From contig JAABTQ010000002.1 in NCBI GenBank assembly GCA_011389745.1, positions 62,001 to 126,000 on the forward strand: a stretch of DNA of 64,000 nucleotides, in the 5' to 3' direction. Position numbers and translations under genes: made by a program. Source of the stretch: Desulfobacteraceae bacterium. GTDB lineage: Bacteria; Desulfobacterota; Desulfobacteria; Desulfobacterales; SKZT01. Positions 9,652 through 18,775 of the stretch are shown here, in pieces. The notes under the pieces are model-generated. The model ran no database searches. It worked only from the letters and a program-made list of their open reading frames with translations, and was not told the DNA's origin. Within the stretch, counting starts at the first letter, position 1. Each line of letters starts with the position of its first letter.

Positions 9652-9681
9652 TTGACACAAGTCTCCATTGTGCGGTATTGA
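9652..9681 (+). promoter_or_regulatory. Possible sigma-70 promoter for the CBS protein
   Basis: TTGACA at 9652-9657 and TATTGA at 9676-9681 are separated by 18 bases, about 70 bases before the CBS-domain gene. The -10 match is modest and there is no other support. Confidence 0.3.
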
Positions 9682-9747
9682 GAGTTGAGATCACTGGTAA
9701 AAACGAATCCTCTTAAATAAGGAACAAAAAATTGCCTGGGAGGGACC

Positions 9748-10221
9748 ATGCTCACAGTAAAAGACATTATGTCTACAAACATTGTCAGTGTTAAACCCGA
9801 TACGGAAATCATAGAGGCCGCAAAGATCCTTCTGGAAAACCGATTCAACGGTCTTCCCGTGGTAGATGATAGCGGGAAAGTTGTCGGAATTATTTGCCAA
9901 AGCGATCTGGTCGCCCAGCAGAAAAGCCTTCCCATTCCCACGCTGTTTACCTTTTTAGACGGATTTATTCCGTTGACGTCCTTTAAAAAAATGGAAAGAG
10001 AAATTCAAAAAATAGCCGCAATAACCGTAGCGGATGCCATGACCAAAAATCCGGTGACTGTTAAACCGGATAACAGAATCGAAACAGTGGCGGCATTGAT
10101 GGCGGATAATAAACTTTATACACTTCCGGTGTTGGATGATGCCGGCAGACTGATGGGAATTGTCGGGAAAGAGGATCTTTTAAAATCATTTATTAAAAGA
10201 CCTGTATCAACTGATGAATGA
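9748..10221 (+). CDS. CBS domain pair protein
   Basis: A 157-residue protein made of two CBS motifs. The first (VKDIMSTNIVSVKPD) spans about residues 3-58 and the second (VADAMTKNPVTVKPD) about 92-150. Such stand-alone pairs usually bind adenine nucleotides and act as energy or redox sensors on partner proteins; no partner is identifiable here. ATG follows GGGAGGGACC, a strong ribosome binding site. It is followed closely by a small membrane protein gene. Confidence 0.85.
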   Translation: MLTVKDIMSTNIVSVKPDTEIIEAAKILLENRFNGLPVVDDSGKVVGIICQSDLVAQQKSLPIPTLFTFLDGFIPLTSFKKMEREIQKIAAITVADAMTKNPVTVKPDNRIETVAALMADNKLYTLPVLDDAGRLMGIVGKEDLLKSFIKRPVSTDE

Positions 10222-10261
10222 AGTAAATCATCAATTAACTCATTGAAAGGAACAAGTTTCG

Positions 10262-10459
10262 GTGGCGTCATTTTTAGAGATTATCAAGTATCTGCCGGTT
10301 TTGATTGCGGCCCTTCTGCTCGGCAATTGGTTCATGACGGAAGTCAAAAAAGCCAAAATACAACAAAAACCCTGGTATGCCCCGTATATTTCCATTCCCG
10401 GCATACTGATTCTTCTGGCGATTTCATTACCTATTTTCATTAAAATTTTTCTGAGTTGA
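10262..10459 (+). CDS. Small membrane protein of unknown function
   Basis: A 65-residue product from a GTG codon with GAAAGGAAC about ten bases upstream. Two hydrophobic segments (LPVLIAALLLGNWF and PGILILLAISLPIFI) flank a basic loop (EVKKAKIQQK), indicating a double-spanning inner-membrane protein. No family was recognised. It lies between the CBS gene and mutY on the same strand. Confidence 0.6.
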   Translation: MASFLEIIKYLPVLIAALLLGNWFMTEVKKAKIQQKPWYAPYISIPGILILLAISLPIFIKIFLS

Positions 10460-10502
10460 AGAAAATTGGAGCTGTATCCGGAGTAAAATCGCACCTTAAT
10501 TC

Positions 10503-11576
10503 ATGCAAGATAAATTAATTCGAGAAAAACTCATTGGCTGGTACCGAATAAACCAACGGGATCTTCCCTGGCGTAGAACCTTCAACCCCTATGCCATATG
10601 GATCTCGGAGGCGATGCTTCAGCAGACACAGGTTGCCACGGTGATTCCGTATTTTCATAGATTTTTGCGGCAGTTTCCCGATATCCACACCCTTGCCGGG
10701 GCCGACCTGGAAAGTGTTTTAAAAGCCTGGGAGGGCATGGGTTACTACGCCAGGGCCCGAAACCTTCATCGGGCCGCCATCGAAATTGTTGAGCAATATC
10801 AGGGAAAAATACCGTCATCTTTTATGCAACTGAAAAAATTGCCCGGCGTGGGAGACTATATAGCCGCCGCAGTGGCTAGTATCGCTTTTCAAAGGCCTTT
10901 CCCGGTGGTGGATGGCAATGTAAAGCGGGTACTATCAAGGCTTTTTTTAATTGACACCCCGGTAAACGACGCCTCGGCCCATAAAGTCTTTTATCAGCAA
11001 GCATTGAGGTTTATTGATATCCACAGCAAAGATCACCAGGGAATTTTCAACCAGGCGATCATGGAGCTGGGCGCATTGATATGCAGACCTCGAAACGCGG
11101 ATTGCCTGAACTGTCCTGTTGATTCATTTTGTCAGGCTTATCAACAAAATCTGATCCACCATTTTCCCATGCGGCACAAAAAAAGGAAACCTCCTGAGTA
11201 TCAAGTCTCAGCAGCAGTTTTAAGAAAAAACGGAAAAATTTTAATCACCCGCCGCAAACCCGAAGGGCACTTAGGGGGATTGTGGGAATTTCCCGGAGGC
11301 AAGGTTCGCAAAAATGAAACACCCGAGCAGGCATGTGTCAGGGAAATCAAAGAAGAAGTCAACCTGGATATTTCTGTCGATTCATTTTTAACCACTATCA
11401 AACACGCTTACACCCACTTTAAAATTAAGATGGATATTTTCAACTGCACCTATGTTTCTGGCGATCTGAAATTAAACGGCCCTGTGGACTATCGATGGGT
11501 CAGCGCTGATGAACTGGAGCTTTTCCCGTTTCCGGGCGCTGACAGAAAGTTCATGCATTTAATAACCTTTTCCTAA
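10503..11576 (+). CDS. mutY: A/G-specific adenine DNA glycosylase with C-terminal Nudix domain
   Basis: A 357-residue glycosylase that removes adenine opposite 8-oxoguanine. The N-terminal catalytic domain has SEAMLQQTQV (catalytic Glu), helix-hairpin-helix GVGDYIAAAV, VVDGNVKRVL (catalytic Asp) and the [4Fe-4S] ligands in the pattern C-x6-C-x2-C-x5-C (CRPRNADC...C...C). The C-terminal 125 residues form a Nudix domain with an almost complete Nudix box: G-x5-E-x7-REIKEE, with N instead of the usual G after it. In classical MutY the equivalent domain recognises 8-oxoG but has lost the catalytic box, so this one may also hydrolyse a nucleotide; this is inferred. Confidence 0.92.
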   Translation: MQDKLIREKLIGWYRINQRDLPWRRTFNPYAIWISEAMLQQTQVATVIPYFHRFLRQFPDIHTLAGADLESVLKAWEGMGYYARARNLHRAAIEIVEQYQGKIPSSFMQLKKLPGVGDYIAAAVASIAFQRPFPVVDGNVKRVLSRLFLIDTPVNDASAHKVFYQQALRFIDIHSKDHQGIFNQAIMELGALICRPRNADCLNCPVDSFCQAYQQNLIHHFPMRHKKRKPPEYQVSAAVLRKNGKILITRRKPEGHLGGLWEFPGGKVRKNETPEQACVREIKEEVNLDISVDSFLTTIKHAYTHFKIKMDIFNCTYVSGDLKLNGPVDYRWVSADELELFPFPGADRKFMHLITFS

Positions 11577-11751
11577 CCATATTCAAATATTTTTTTACTA
11601 AGCTTTTTGTGTTCTTAGTCTAAGCTTGTAATTAATTTATTCCTGAAACGGTATCCGCTATTTGATAAAATTAAGGAATTAAATCTTGTGGTGGTTTTCT
11701 TTTTTTAAAAGCGGGTATTCACATGAAAATGCTTAATTTTCGGAGAAAAAA

Positions 11752-12183
11752 ATGGAACGTAAAAAAATTCTTTTTATCTGTGCGCACAATAGTGGAAGAA
11801 GCCAGATGGCGGAAGCTTTTGCCAATCAAGCAGGAAAAGGCTATGTAATTGCCGAAAGCGCGGGTCTCGATCCAAAGCCTGTCCTTCCTGAAGTTGTTGA
11901 AATTATGGAAGAAGTCGGCATTGACCTTAGCACAAATAGATCTGACTCGGTCTTTGAGTTTTTCAAACAAGGTCGTCTTTACGACTATGTGATTACTGTT
12001 TGTGAAGAATCGGTAGAGAAACAATGCCCGATATTTCCGGGTATTGCTAGAAGACTTTCCTGGCCTTTTGATGATCCTGAAAAATTAATCGGTACCCCGG
12101 AGGAGAAAAAAGAGGCTTTAAGGCGGCTTAGAGATATAATTCGCAAAAATGTGACGGACTTTGTAAAAAAAATAGGTGAATGA
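11752..12183 (+). CDS. arsC: Arsenate reductase / low-molecular-weight phosphatase-fold protein
   Basis: A 143-residue protein of the thioredoxin-coupled ArsC family. The P-loop is CAHNSGRSQMA with C10, and the two further redox cysteines are C85 (TVCEESVE) and C93 (KQCPIFP). The DDPEK segment matches the acid loop of the phosphatase fold. It should reduce arsenate to arsenite in the cytoplasm with thioredoxin. No arsR or arsenite exporter is adjacent, so it is an orphan copy. Confidence 0.85.
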   Translation: MERKKILFICAHNSGRSQMAEAFANQAGKGYVIAESAGLDPKPVLPEVVEIMEEVGIDLSTNRSDSVFEFFKQGRLYDYVITVCEESVEKQCPIFPGIARRLSWPFDDPEKLIGTPEEKKEALRRLRDIIRKNVTDFVKKIGE

Positions 12184-12325
12184 TTTTGACTTGCGAATAA
12201 GTATTTCATGGTTTATCTTAATAACGAATTAAGTATGTTTTTGAATCTGCAAAGATTCGAAAATCTGGTTTGTGCTCTGCTTAAAATCAACTTTTTAAGC
12301 CGTTTTTTCTAAGAAAGGGGGAACC

Positions 12326-12586
12326 ATGTACGATAAAGAAGAACTTTGTAAAAAGATTCAATCTGTTTATCCGGAAATAGGCGAATGCGAAATTGATGTC
12401 ACAGTGGAATACGATGAAGAAGTAAAAGCCTGGGCGGTACATCTGAAAAAAGATAATAATACGGTAAAGCATTACCTTGATGAAAAAGATGCAACCCTAT
12501 GCATGGATGGCACACAATGCGTAAACCTCGGTCTGGAGATTGCCCAGCTCAAAGATACCGCCGAAAGATTCAAACCCGGTATGTAA
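12326..12586 (+). CDS. Small acidic conserved protein, function unknown
   Basis: An 86-residue soluble protein starting after AAAGGGGGAACC, a strong ribosome binding site. It has three cysteines (in ELCKK, GECEID and TLCMDGTQC) and no transmembrane segment. I do not recognise a family. Placement between arsC and fumC with a terminator hairpin downstream suggests an independent unit. Confidence 0.6.
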   Translation: MYDKEELCKKIQSVYPEIGECEIDVTVEYDEEVKAWAVHLKKDNNTVKHYLDEKDATLCMDGTQCVNLGLEIAQLKDTAERFKPGM

Positions 12587-12713
12587 ATTTCTAATAGGAT
12601 ATAGGGTTCGCCGGAATCATTATTTGTTGCTGACAATACAATTCCAATTGGGCTAAGTGAATTCCAATGCAACATCGGGGGTAAATGTTATTTATTTTTG
12701 TCAGGTTGGATTT

Positions 12714-12745
12714 TTGCGCCGCCCTGGAAAGCGGCGCAATTATTT
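12714..12745 (+). terminator. Rho-independent terminator-like hairpin
   Basis: TTGCGCCGC (12714-12722) and GCGGCGCAA (12731-12739) form a perfect 9-bp stem with an 8-base loop, followed by TTATTT. It closes the small acidic gene and lies about 30 bases before fumC. Confidence 0.7.
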
Positions 12746-12771
12746 GACTTGCTATGGAGTGAGTTAATTCG

Positions 12772-14136
12772 ATGAAAGTCCGAACCGAATTTGATTCCAT
12801 GGGGAGTGTTATGGTCCCCGAAGACGCCTATTATGGAGCCCAAACGTTCAGGGCATCCGAAAATTTCATAATCAGCGACCTGAGATTGCCGGGCGAATTT
12901 ATCAGCGCCGTAGCATTAATAAAAAAGTGTGCCGTCCAAACTAACTTGGAACTGGGGCTTTTGGATCAAAACATAGCCGAAGCCATTCAAAAGGCTGCTG
13001 ATGAAATCATAAACGGAAAAATGCAGGACCAGTTCATTCTAGATGTATTCCAGACCGGTTCAGGAACATCCGCTAATATGAATGTCAACGAGGTTATTGC
13101 AGGCCGTGCCAACGAAATCCTCACCGGAAAAAGGGGAGGAAAGTCGCCGGTTCACCCAAACGACCATGTCAACCTGGGACAGTCCAGCAATGATGTGATC
13201 CCTTCGGCCATTCATATTTCAGCCCTGAAACTGATTTTGACAAAACTTGTGCCCAGCCTTGAACAACTTTGCGTGGCGCTTCTTCAGAAATCATTCGAAT
13301 TTAAAAATATAAAAAAAATCGGAAGAACCCATCTTCAGGATGCTATTCCTTTAACTCTGGGTGATGAGTTTTCAGGATACGCCCGACAAATAAAATTGGG
13401 AATCGAAAGAATTAAAAATGTCAAAAGCCGGTTGGCGGAACTGGCACTTGGAGGAACAGCGGTAGGCACTGGTATAAATGCCCATCCTGAATTTGCAAAA
13501 AAAACTATCGGGATTATTGCCAATGAAACGAGTATTTCCTTTACCGAAGCTATTAACCATTTCGAAGCCCAGGCGGCCCGGGATACCGCCGTGGAAACCA
13601 GCGGTGTTTTGAAAACCATTGCCGTTTCATTAATAAAAATCTCCAACGATATCCGATGGCTTTCTTCAGGACCCCGTTGTGGTCTTGGAGAAATCACCAT
13701 TCCATCATTGCAGCCCGGCTCTTCCATGATGCCCGGCAAAATCAATCCGGTCATAGCCGAGGCAGTCATCCAGGTCGCCTTTCAGGTGATCGGAAATGAT
13801 ACGGCTATTACCCTGGCCGGTCAGTCCGGAAATTTTGAACTCAATGTAAGCCTTCCGATCATTGCTTACAATCTAATTCAATCCATCAATTTATCGGCCC
13901 GGGCATCCAAACACCTGGCTGAAAGATGTATCGAAGGTGTCCGAGCAAATCGTGAAAAATGCGAGTCCAACATCGAAAAAAGCCTTGCCATGGCCACATA
14001 TCTGGTGCCTGAAATTGGATATGACCAAGCCGCGACTCTCGCCAAAAAGGCTTTTGATTCCGGAAAAACGGTCAGGGAGGTTGCATTGGAGGAAAATGTC
14101 ATTTCAAAAGAAGTTCTTGATCGATTGTTGCCGTAA
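12772..14136 (+). CDS. fumC: Fumarate hydratase class II (fumarase/aspartase superfamily)
   Basis: A 454-residue lyase. Family marks are FQTGSGTSANMNVNEV, the substrate-binding VHPNDHVNLGQSSNDV, GRTHLQDAIPL, and the signature loop SSMMPGKINPV. The HVN(L)GQSSND segment fits fumarase C better than aspartase (which normally has DDVN and STND), so reversible hydration of fumarate to malate is the likely reaction. A related aspartate lyase cannot be fully excluded. It stands alone between two hairpins. Confidence 0.82.
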   Translation: MKVRTEFDSMGSVMVPEDAYYGAQTFRASENFIISDLRLPGEFISAVALIKKCAVQTNLELGLLDQNIAEAIQKAADEIINGKMQDQFILDVFQTGSGTSANMNVNEVIAGRANEILTGKRGGKSPVHPNDHVNLGQSSNDVIPSAIHISALKLILTKLVPSLEQLCVALLQKSFEFKNIKKIGRTHLQDAIPLTLGDEFSGYARQIKLGIERIKNVKSRLAELALGGTAVGTGINAHPEFAKKTIGIIANETSISFTEAINHFEAQAARDTAVETSGVLKTIAVSLIKISNDIRWLSSGPRCGLGEITIPSLQPGSSMMPGKINPVIAEAVIQVAFQVIGNDTAITLAGQSGNFELNVSLPIIAYNLIQSINLSARASKHLAERCIEGVRANREKCESNIEKSLAMATYLVPEIGYDQAATLAKKAFDSGKTVREVALEENVISKEVLDRLLP

Positions 14137-14242
14137 ACTCCATATTTAGTGCTTGTGAAATATCGGGATTAAATTGACCTGTGTGGTTTTATACTTATTT
14201 AGGGTCGAACAGTTGATAAAATTTTAAACCGGAGGTGTTAAA

Positions 14243-14449
14243 ATGTCGGAAAAAAAATACCAGCTTAAAACAGCATGTCCTCAATGCGGATGCAGTGCGG
14301 TATCTCACCTGAGCAAGGAGGAAATCCAGAAAAAATTCGGCGATGTTCCCAATGTTGACATGGAATGTGGTGAGTGTATGCTCAAATATACCGCCGCGAT
14401 GAAAGATGCTTGTCCCGAGTGGGATAAGGAATGCCAATTGAAAAAATAA
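14243..14449 (+). CDS. Small zinc-ribbon-like protein
   Basis: A 68-residue protein with CPQCGC near the N-terminus and CGEC about 30 residues later, a pair of knuckles suited to one zinc ion; a further C-x7-C follows. It is preceded by CCGGAGGTG and followed by a clear terminator. Function unknown; small orphan zinc ribbons of this type are common in Desulfobacterota. Confidence 0.65.
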   Translation: MSEKKYQLKTACPQCGCSAVSHLSKEEIQKKFGDVPNVDMECGECMLKYTAAMKDACPEWDKECQLKK

Positions 14450-14476
14450 ACAAATGGTTCTAATCTGATAATGGAG

Positions 14477-14513
14477 AGGCTGATTGAAAATGACCAATTT
14501 CAATCAGCCTTTT
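14477..14513. terminator. Bidirectional terminator hairpin
   Basis: AGGCTGATTGAAA (14477-14489) pairs perfectly with TTTCAATCAGCCT (14498-14510) and is followed by a T run. It sits between the convergent zinc-ribbon and C-type lectin genes and can serve both. Confidence 0.8.
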
Positions 14514-14514
14514 A

Positions 14515-15768
14515 TCATTTGTCAGATCCTGAAAATGGTTCCATGGGACTGATTCCGGCAAAGGATCGTGCTCCGGTTTTGATGTTGGTATACAGGGCAT
14601 AAGCGACAAAACCACTGGAGGCAAACATTTTCACCTTGCCACCAACCAGAGTTTTTCCTTGTAAAAGAGATGAGAGGCTGAAATCGGTGCTTCCAAGGGC
14701 ACCAAATTTTTTACTCGATGATACGGTCAGGGTTCCATCCGATGCCACGACATCAATATAAACGGTTTCTTCGAAATCATTGGGATTGGCAATAAAAAGG
14801 TGCGTATCCCAGGACTTGTCCGAACTCACATGGGGGACATGCAAATCGGTATATGTTTTTGGCAAAAAGGCAACATCCGCCATATAATTTTCGCTGCCTG
14901 CGCCTGCGGCAATCATAAAACAAACGCCGGTCAGGGGTTGGTCCGAAATGATTTTTGACCAACCTTGCTGCATGCTTTCAGTATATAGAACTTTTGTTTC
15001 CTGCCCGTCAGGAACGATTGACATGCTGTCCTTTAAAACATTATGACCGTTGTTGTCAAAAACAGTGATCGATACGTTGGCTTGCTCGGATGCACTGCTG
15101 TTGGATATGCCGACACCGGTAAGATACCTGTTTGAATATGTAAATAACGGCAAATAGTAGGTATATGTTTGACCTGAAATAATGAAATTTTTTTCACCAG
15201 GATTTTCAGCAGGCCCCGACGTGATATTTTCTTCGCGATTGGTTGATTCTAAAATCCCTGTATTTTTTTCACTTAAAACCACTGGGGATGAATCGGCACG
15301 ATTTGTGTCGGTTTGTTTGTCCCATTCGCAAATAAACCAGTTTCTTTTTACCGCATTGGGAACATCATTCCATTTGAAACCGAAAACCAACCGCAATTCC
15401 AGGTAGTCTTCAATGCCCTTTTCGTTATTGGGTTCACCTTTGCGCCAGTTTTGGTATTCAAATGGCTCACCGGTGACCCATCTCCAGTCCCCTTCAACAT
15501 CTTTGTCCGTTGCACCGGCCCAGACGTCTTTACCCGAATGCCTTAAAATTTTATCAGATATAAAATCTTCTTCCCCTTTAGAGGTGATGGTGACCAGATA
15601 GCCTCCCAGGCTATCACAATGGAATCTGGCCTCTGTCCATGTTTTTTGGGATTCAGTCAGTTGGTAAACGTGGCCGTTTTGGGTATTTAAAATTTTTGCA
15701 CTATCCGCATAAGACATCGTTGATGTCATCAAGGCAGCGATGAAAAATAAAATAATACCCTTTGTCAT
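14515..15768 (-). CDS. Secreted protein with N-terminal C-type lectin domain
   Basis: A 417-residue exported protein with a signal peptide (residues 1-21, cleavage after SYA). Residues 30-150 form a C-type lectin-like domain: the outer disulfide pair would be C51 and C147, with GAT/WRWVTGEP, the calcium and sugar motif EPN (112-114) and WND (133-135). The EPN plus WND combination is that of calcium-dependent sugar-binding lectins of the mannose group. The rest (about 205-415) looks like two beta-sandwich units (GVGISNSSASEQANV and HLFIANPNDFEETVY). A surface or extracellular carbohydrate-binding adhesin is a reasonable inference; the ligand is unknown. Confidence 0.75.
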   Translation of the reverse strand: MTKGIILFFIAALMTSTMSYADSAKILNTQNGHVYQLTESQKTWTEARFHCDSLGGYLVTITSKGEEDFISDKILRHSGKDVWAGATDKDVEGDWRWVTGEPFEYQNWRKGEPNNEKGIEDYLELRLVFGFKWNDVPNAVKRNWFICEWDKQTDTNRADSSPVVLSEKNTGILESTNREENITSGPAENPGEKNFIISGQTYTYYLPLFTYSNRYLTGVGISNSSASEQANVSITVFDNNGHNVLKDSMSIVPDGQETKVLYTESMQQGWSKIISDQPLTGVCFMIAAGAGSENYMADVAFLPKTYTDLHVPHVSSDKSWDTHLFIANPNDFEETVYIDVVASDGTLTVSSSKKFGALGSTDFSLSSLLQGKTLVGGKVKMFASSGFVAYALYTNIKTGARSFAGISPMEPFSGSDK

Positions 15769-15988
15769 ATTTTTCTCCTCAAAATTGTTAAAAACAACTT
15801 AACAACCATTTGATCACTAAGTCAATTGTTTATAGAAAAATTCACATCCCCGTTTTGTGTCTGCTTCTTTAAAGATAAGGTGCAACAGAAATGAATTATA
15901 AGGGGTATGATGGCAAAGCGGCAAGGCAAATCTATCCGATGTCAAAAATGGAAAAACTCCAATCGGCACCCTCCGCATGAACTATAGT

Positions 15989-16126
15989 TTAATCACCCAG
16001 GGGATTAACATGCTGAAGGCCCGGGAATCTTTTGAAGTCGTTGTCTGTAGAGTAAACGGTGCCCCCATGCTCCAGGGCCAAAGCCGCAATATGCGCTTTA
16101 ATGTTGTACGCATACTGATGCCTACT
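15989..16126 (-). pseudogene. C-terminal remnant of a VapC-type PIN toxin
   Basis: Reading the minus strand gives YNIKAHIAALALEHGG, then TVYSTDNDFKRFPGLQHV and NPLGD before a stop. This matches the last third of VapC PIN-domain ribonucleases (ALEHG...STDxDFxRFPGL...NPL). Two stop codons lie just upstream in the same frame and no N-terminal part or antitoxin gene was found, so it is a degraded fragment. Confidence 0.7.
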
Positions 16127-16265
16127 TATATGTCATCATTATCCATTTATTTAGTGTCTGGTTCAGTTGTTTTCAAGACCAACCGTCATGCATTAAAATT
16201 TCCGGTGAAAATCTTGACAAAAAAGGTTACTATCGAAAAATTGGTATTTGGATGGGATACGAAAA

Positions 16266-18449
16266 ATGGAAGTTAAAAAATCAAAAACGCTGATTCTCAC
16301 GGAAAAGCCTTCGGTGGCCAGGGATTTTGCCTTGGCTTTGGGGGTCAAAGGCAAAAAAGACGGGTACCTGGAAAATGATGACTATATTATTACCTGGGCA
16401 GTAGGACATCTTGTGGAGCTTTTCGAACCCCAGGATTATGACCCGAAATGGAAAAAGTGGAGTATGGAAAATCTTCCGATTCTACCCTCGCATTTCCACT
16501 ATAAACCGATCCAAAAGACTCAAAAACAATTGAAAATCATTTGCAGGCTTCTTTCCAAAAACACACCGGGTCAGGTGGTTATCGCGACGGATGCCGGACG
16601 GGAAGGAGAAGTCATTGCCCGGACGATTCTTCTGATGGGAGGAGTACCTGCAGAAAACCTTGAAAAAAGTGAAAAAACAAAGCGGTTTTGGACCAGCCAG
16701 GCCCTGACGCCCCAGGTGGTCAAAGCGGGCATGGATTCATTGAAGACGGCAGGTGAATATGACCGTCTGTGGCGTGCAGGGCAGGCCCGGCAAATTGCCG
16801 ACTGGCTGGTGGGCATGAACGGGTCCCGATCGGCAACAATCAAATTGAATGACCTTTTCAGCATAGGAAGAGTTCAGACCGCCGTTCTCGCTCTCATTGC
16901 CGATCGCCGACGGGAACGGGAAAACTTCAAACCCGAACCCTATTGGATTTTCAAAGCACATTTTGAAAATGAAAAAGGTGACTGGTGGGGAGCCTGGTTT
17001 AAGGAAAACCAGACAAGAATTCTTTCGGAACAAGATGCCGGGGCCATTCGGGAAAAAGTCGAAAACCGGACAGGCCACGTGGTTTCCGTTGAAAAACAAA
17101 AGAAAAATCAAGCTCCGCCTCTTTTGTATTCACTGACTGACCTACAGAGAGATGCCAACTCCCGCTTTGGTTTTTTTGCCAAAAAGACTCTCAGCATTGC
17201 ACAGGCCCTTTATGAAAATAAAAAATGCCTTTCTTACCCCCGCACTGAAGCCCGTGTGCTGGGAACACAAAACATATCTCTTGTGAAAAAAATTATTGAT
17301 AAACTATCCCTGTCATACCCGAAAACTTTTCAAAACATTGTTCCGGAACGTGTCAATGAAAAATACAAGCGTGTATTCGACGATTCCCGCTTGACAGACC
17401 ATCATGCAATCATACCCCTGGCACCTCTTCCGCAGCAGGCCTCGGCCGATGAAAAAACAATCTACGACCTGGTCATGAAACGTTTTGCCGCAGCGTTTCA
17501 TGCGGACTGCGAATATGAACAGACAAATATCGTCACACAGGTGGAAACGGAGACCTTTCACTCCCAGGGAAAAAGGATACTCAAGCCCGGATGGCGCACG
17601 GTGTATGGTATGGCATCTGAAAAAAAGGCGGGTTCGGAGGACGACACTGAGGATGAAAATCTTCCGCCCCTTGAAAAAGACGATCCCGCAAAGGTTATCG
17701 ACACCAAAATCGAACATAAGGAAACGAGTCCACCCCCGGAATATACCGAGGCACTCTTGCTGAAAGACATGACCAATCCGGCCAGGTATGTGGCCGAAAA
17801 TGAACTGAAACAAATATACCGGGGTGATATCGGGCTGGGAACCCAATCCACCCGCGCACAGATCATTGAAACATTGCTGATGCGAAAATATGTCCAACGG
17901 CAAAAACGCTATTTAATCGCTTTGGATAAGGGGTGCTTGCTTATCGACACCTTGCGCGGGTTTGAAAAAGCAAAAATTCTCACCTCTGCTGAGGAAACCG
18001 CCCGATGGGAAATGCAACTCAACCGGATCGCCCAGGGAGAAGAGAGCGGGCAAACCTTTTTGAACAACATTAAAACATTTATCCATGATCTTGTGGATGA
18101 ATTCAAATCCGGAAAAATTGAGCCCGCCAAAGCTGCCGAGAGTTCACCACTAGTGCAAAATCCCCCAACTACGTACGGTAAATGCCCCCGGTGCGGTGGT
18201 GATATCATCGAAGGGAAAAAAGGGTATGGATGTTCCAGGTGGCGAAAAGAAGACGGCGGATGCCGGTTTGTCATCTGGAAAACCATTGCTGGTAAAAAAA
18301 CTCCCAAAAGTGCCGTCTTCCAGCTTCTCCAAAACGGGACTACCCAAAAGATCCATGGATTTACCTCCAAACAGGGCAAAAAGTTTTCCGCCCGCCTGAA
18401 AATCGATCTGGATCAAGAAAATCTCCAAAGTGTGGTTTTTGATTTTTAA
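16266..18449 (+). CDS. topB: DNA topoisomerase III (type IA)
   Basis: About 727 residues from the ATG at 16266; an in-frame TTG at 16248 is an alternative. The Toprim domain is at the N-terminus (LILTEKPSVARDFA and ATDAGREGE), the relaxase core carries the nucleophilic tyrosine in LSYPRTEAR, and the C-terminus has a zinc-ribbon-like segment CPRCGG...YGCSRW...CRF. It decatenates and relaxes negatively supercoiled DNA by a single-strand break. It is not within an obvious operon. Confidence 0.92.
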   Translation: MEVKKSKTLILTEKPSVARDFALALGVKGKKDGYLENDDYIITWAVGHLVELFEPQDYDPKWKKWSMENLPILPSHFHYKPIQKTQKQLKIICRLLSKNTPGQVVIATDAGREGEVIARTILLMGGVPAENLEKSEKTKRFWTSQALTPQVVKAGMDSLKTAGEYDRLWRAGQARQIADWLVGMNGSRSATIKLNDLFSIGRVQTAVLALIADRRRERENFKPEPYWIFKAHFENEKGDWWGAWFKENQTRILSEQDAGAIREKVENRTGHVVSVEKQKKNQAPPLLYSLTDLQRDANSRFGFFAKKTLSIAQALYENKKCLSYPRTEARVLGTQNISLVKKIIDKLSLSYPKTFQNIVPERVNEKYKRVFDDSRLTDHHAIIPLAPLPQQASADEKTIYDLVMKRFAAAFHADCEYEQTNIVTQVETETFHSQGKRILKPGWRTVYGMASEKKAGSEDDTEDENLPPLEKDDPAKVIDTKIEHKETSPPPEYTEALLLKDMTNPARYVAENELKQIYRGDIGLGTQSTRAQIIETLLMRKYVQRQKRYLIALDKGCLLIDTLRGFEKAKILTSAEETARWEMQLNRIAQGEESGQTFLNNIKTFIHDLVDEFKSGKIEPAKAAESSPLVQNPPTTYGKCPRCGGDIIEGKKGYGCSRWRKEDGGCRFVIWKTIAGKKTPKSAVFQLLQNGTTQKIHGFTSKQGKKFSARLKIDLDQENLQSVVFDF

Positions 18450-18589
18450 TGCCCCGTTCCATGCTATCGTGGAAACGAGAGATGAATTTTATTTCGTCAT
18501 TTCGGTGACGGCCGAAATCCGACTTGACTGAATTTATATCATCCAATTCTTTTAAAGGTAATAAACAAAGACCATGCCTGATGAAACGA

Positions 18590-18700
18590 AAGATTCTTCG
18601 TCGGCCACTGATTATGTGCCAAATAACTCATGGCGATGTTGGCCTCCTCAGAATGACAGTCTTTAAAACGGGTCCTCTTCTTAACTTGACGCCTTTGCGC
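18590..18700. repeat. Family A dispersed repeat
   Basis: It runs from AAAGATTCTTCGTCGGCC to GGCCTCCTCAGAATGACAG. The same sequence in the opposite orientation is present at 58449-58530 and variants at 44290-44392 and 58589-58690. The 325-base gap between topB and msrB contains nothing else recognisable. Confidence 0.6.
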
Positions 18701-18775
18701 CATCGCTGAAATGACGGAACAAACCTGGACAATCGCCCAAATGATCTTAAAATTATTAAAAAGGAGTCCATTAAA

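Noticed and set aside
15977-16276. Plus-strand 99-codon frame before topB
   Set aside because: It is antisense to the VapC remnant, which explains the sequence better, and it has no family marks.
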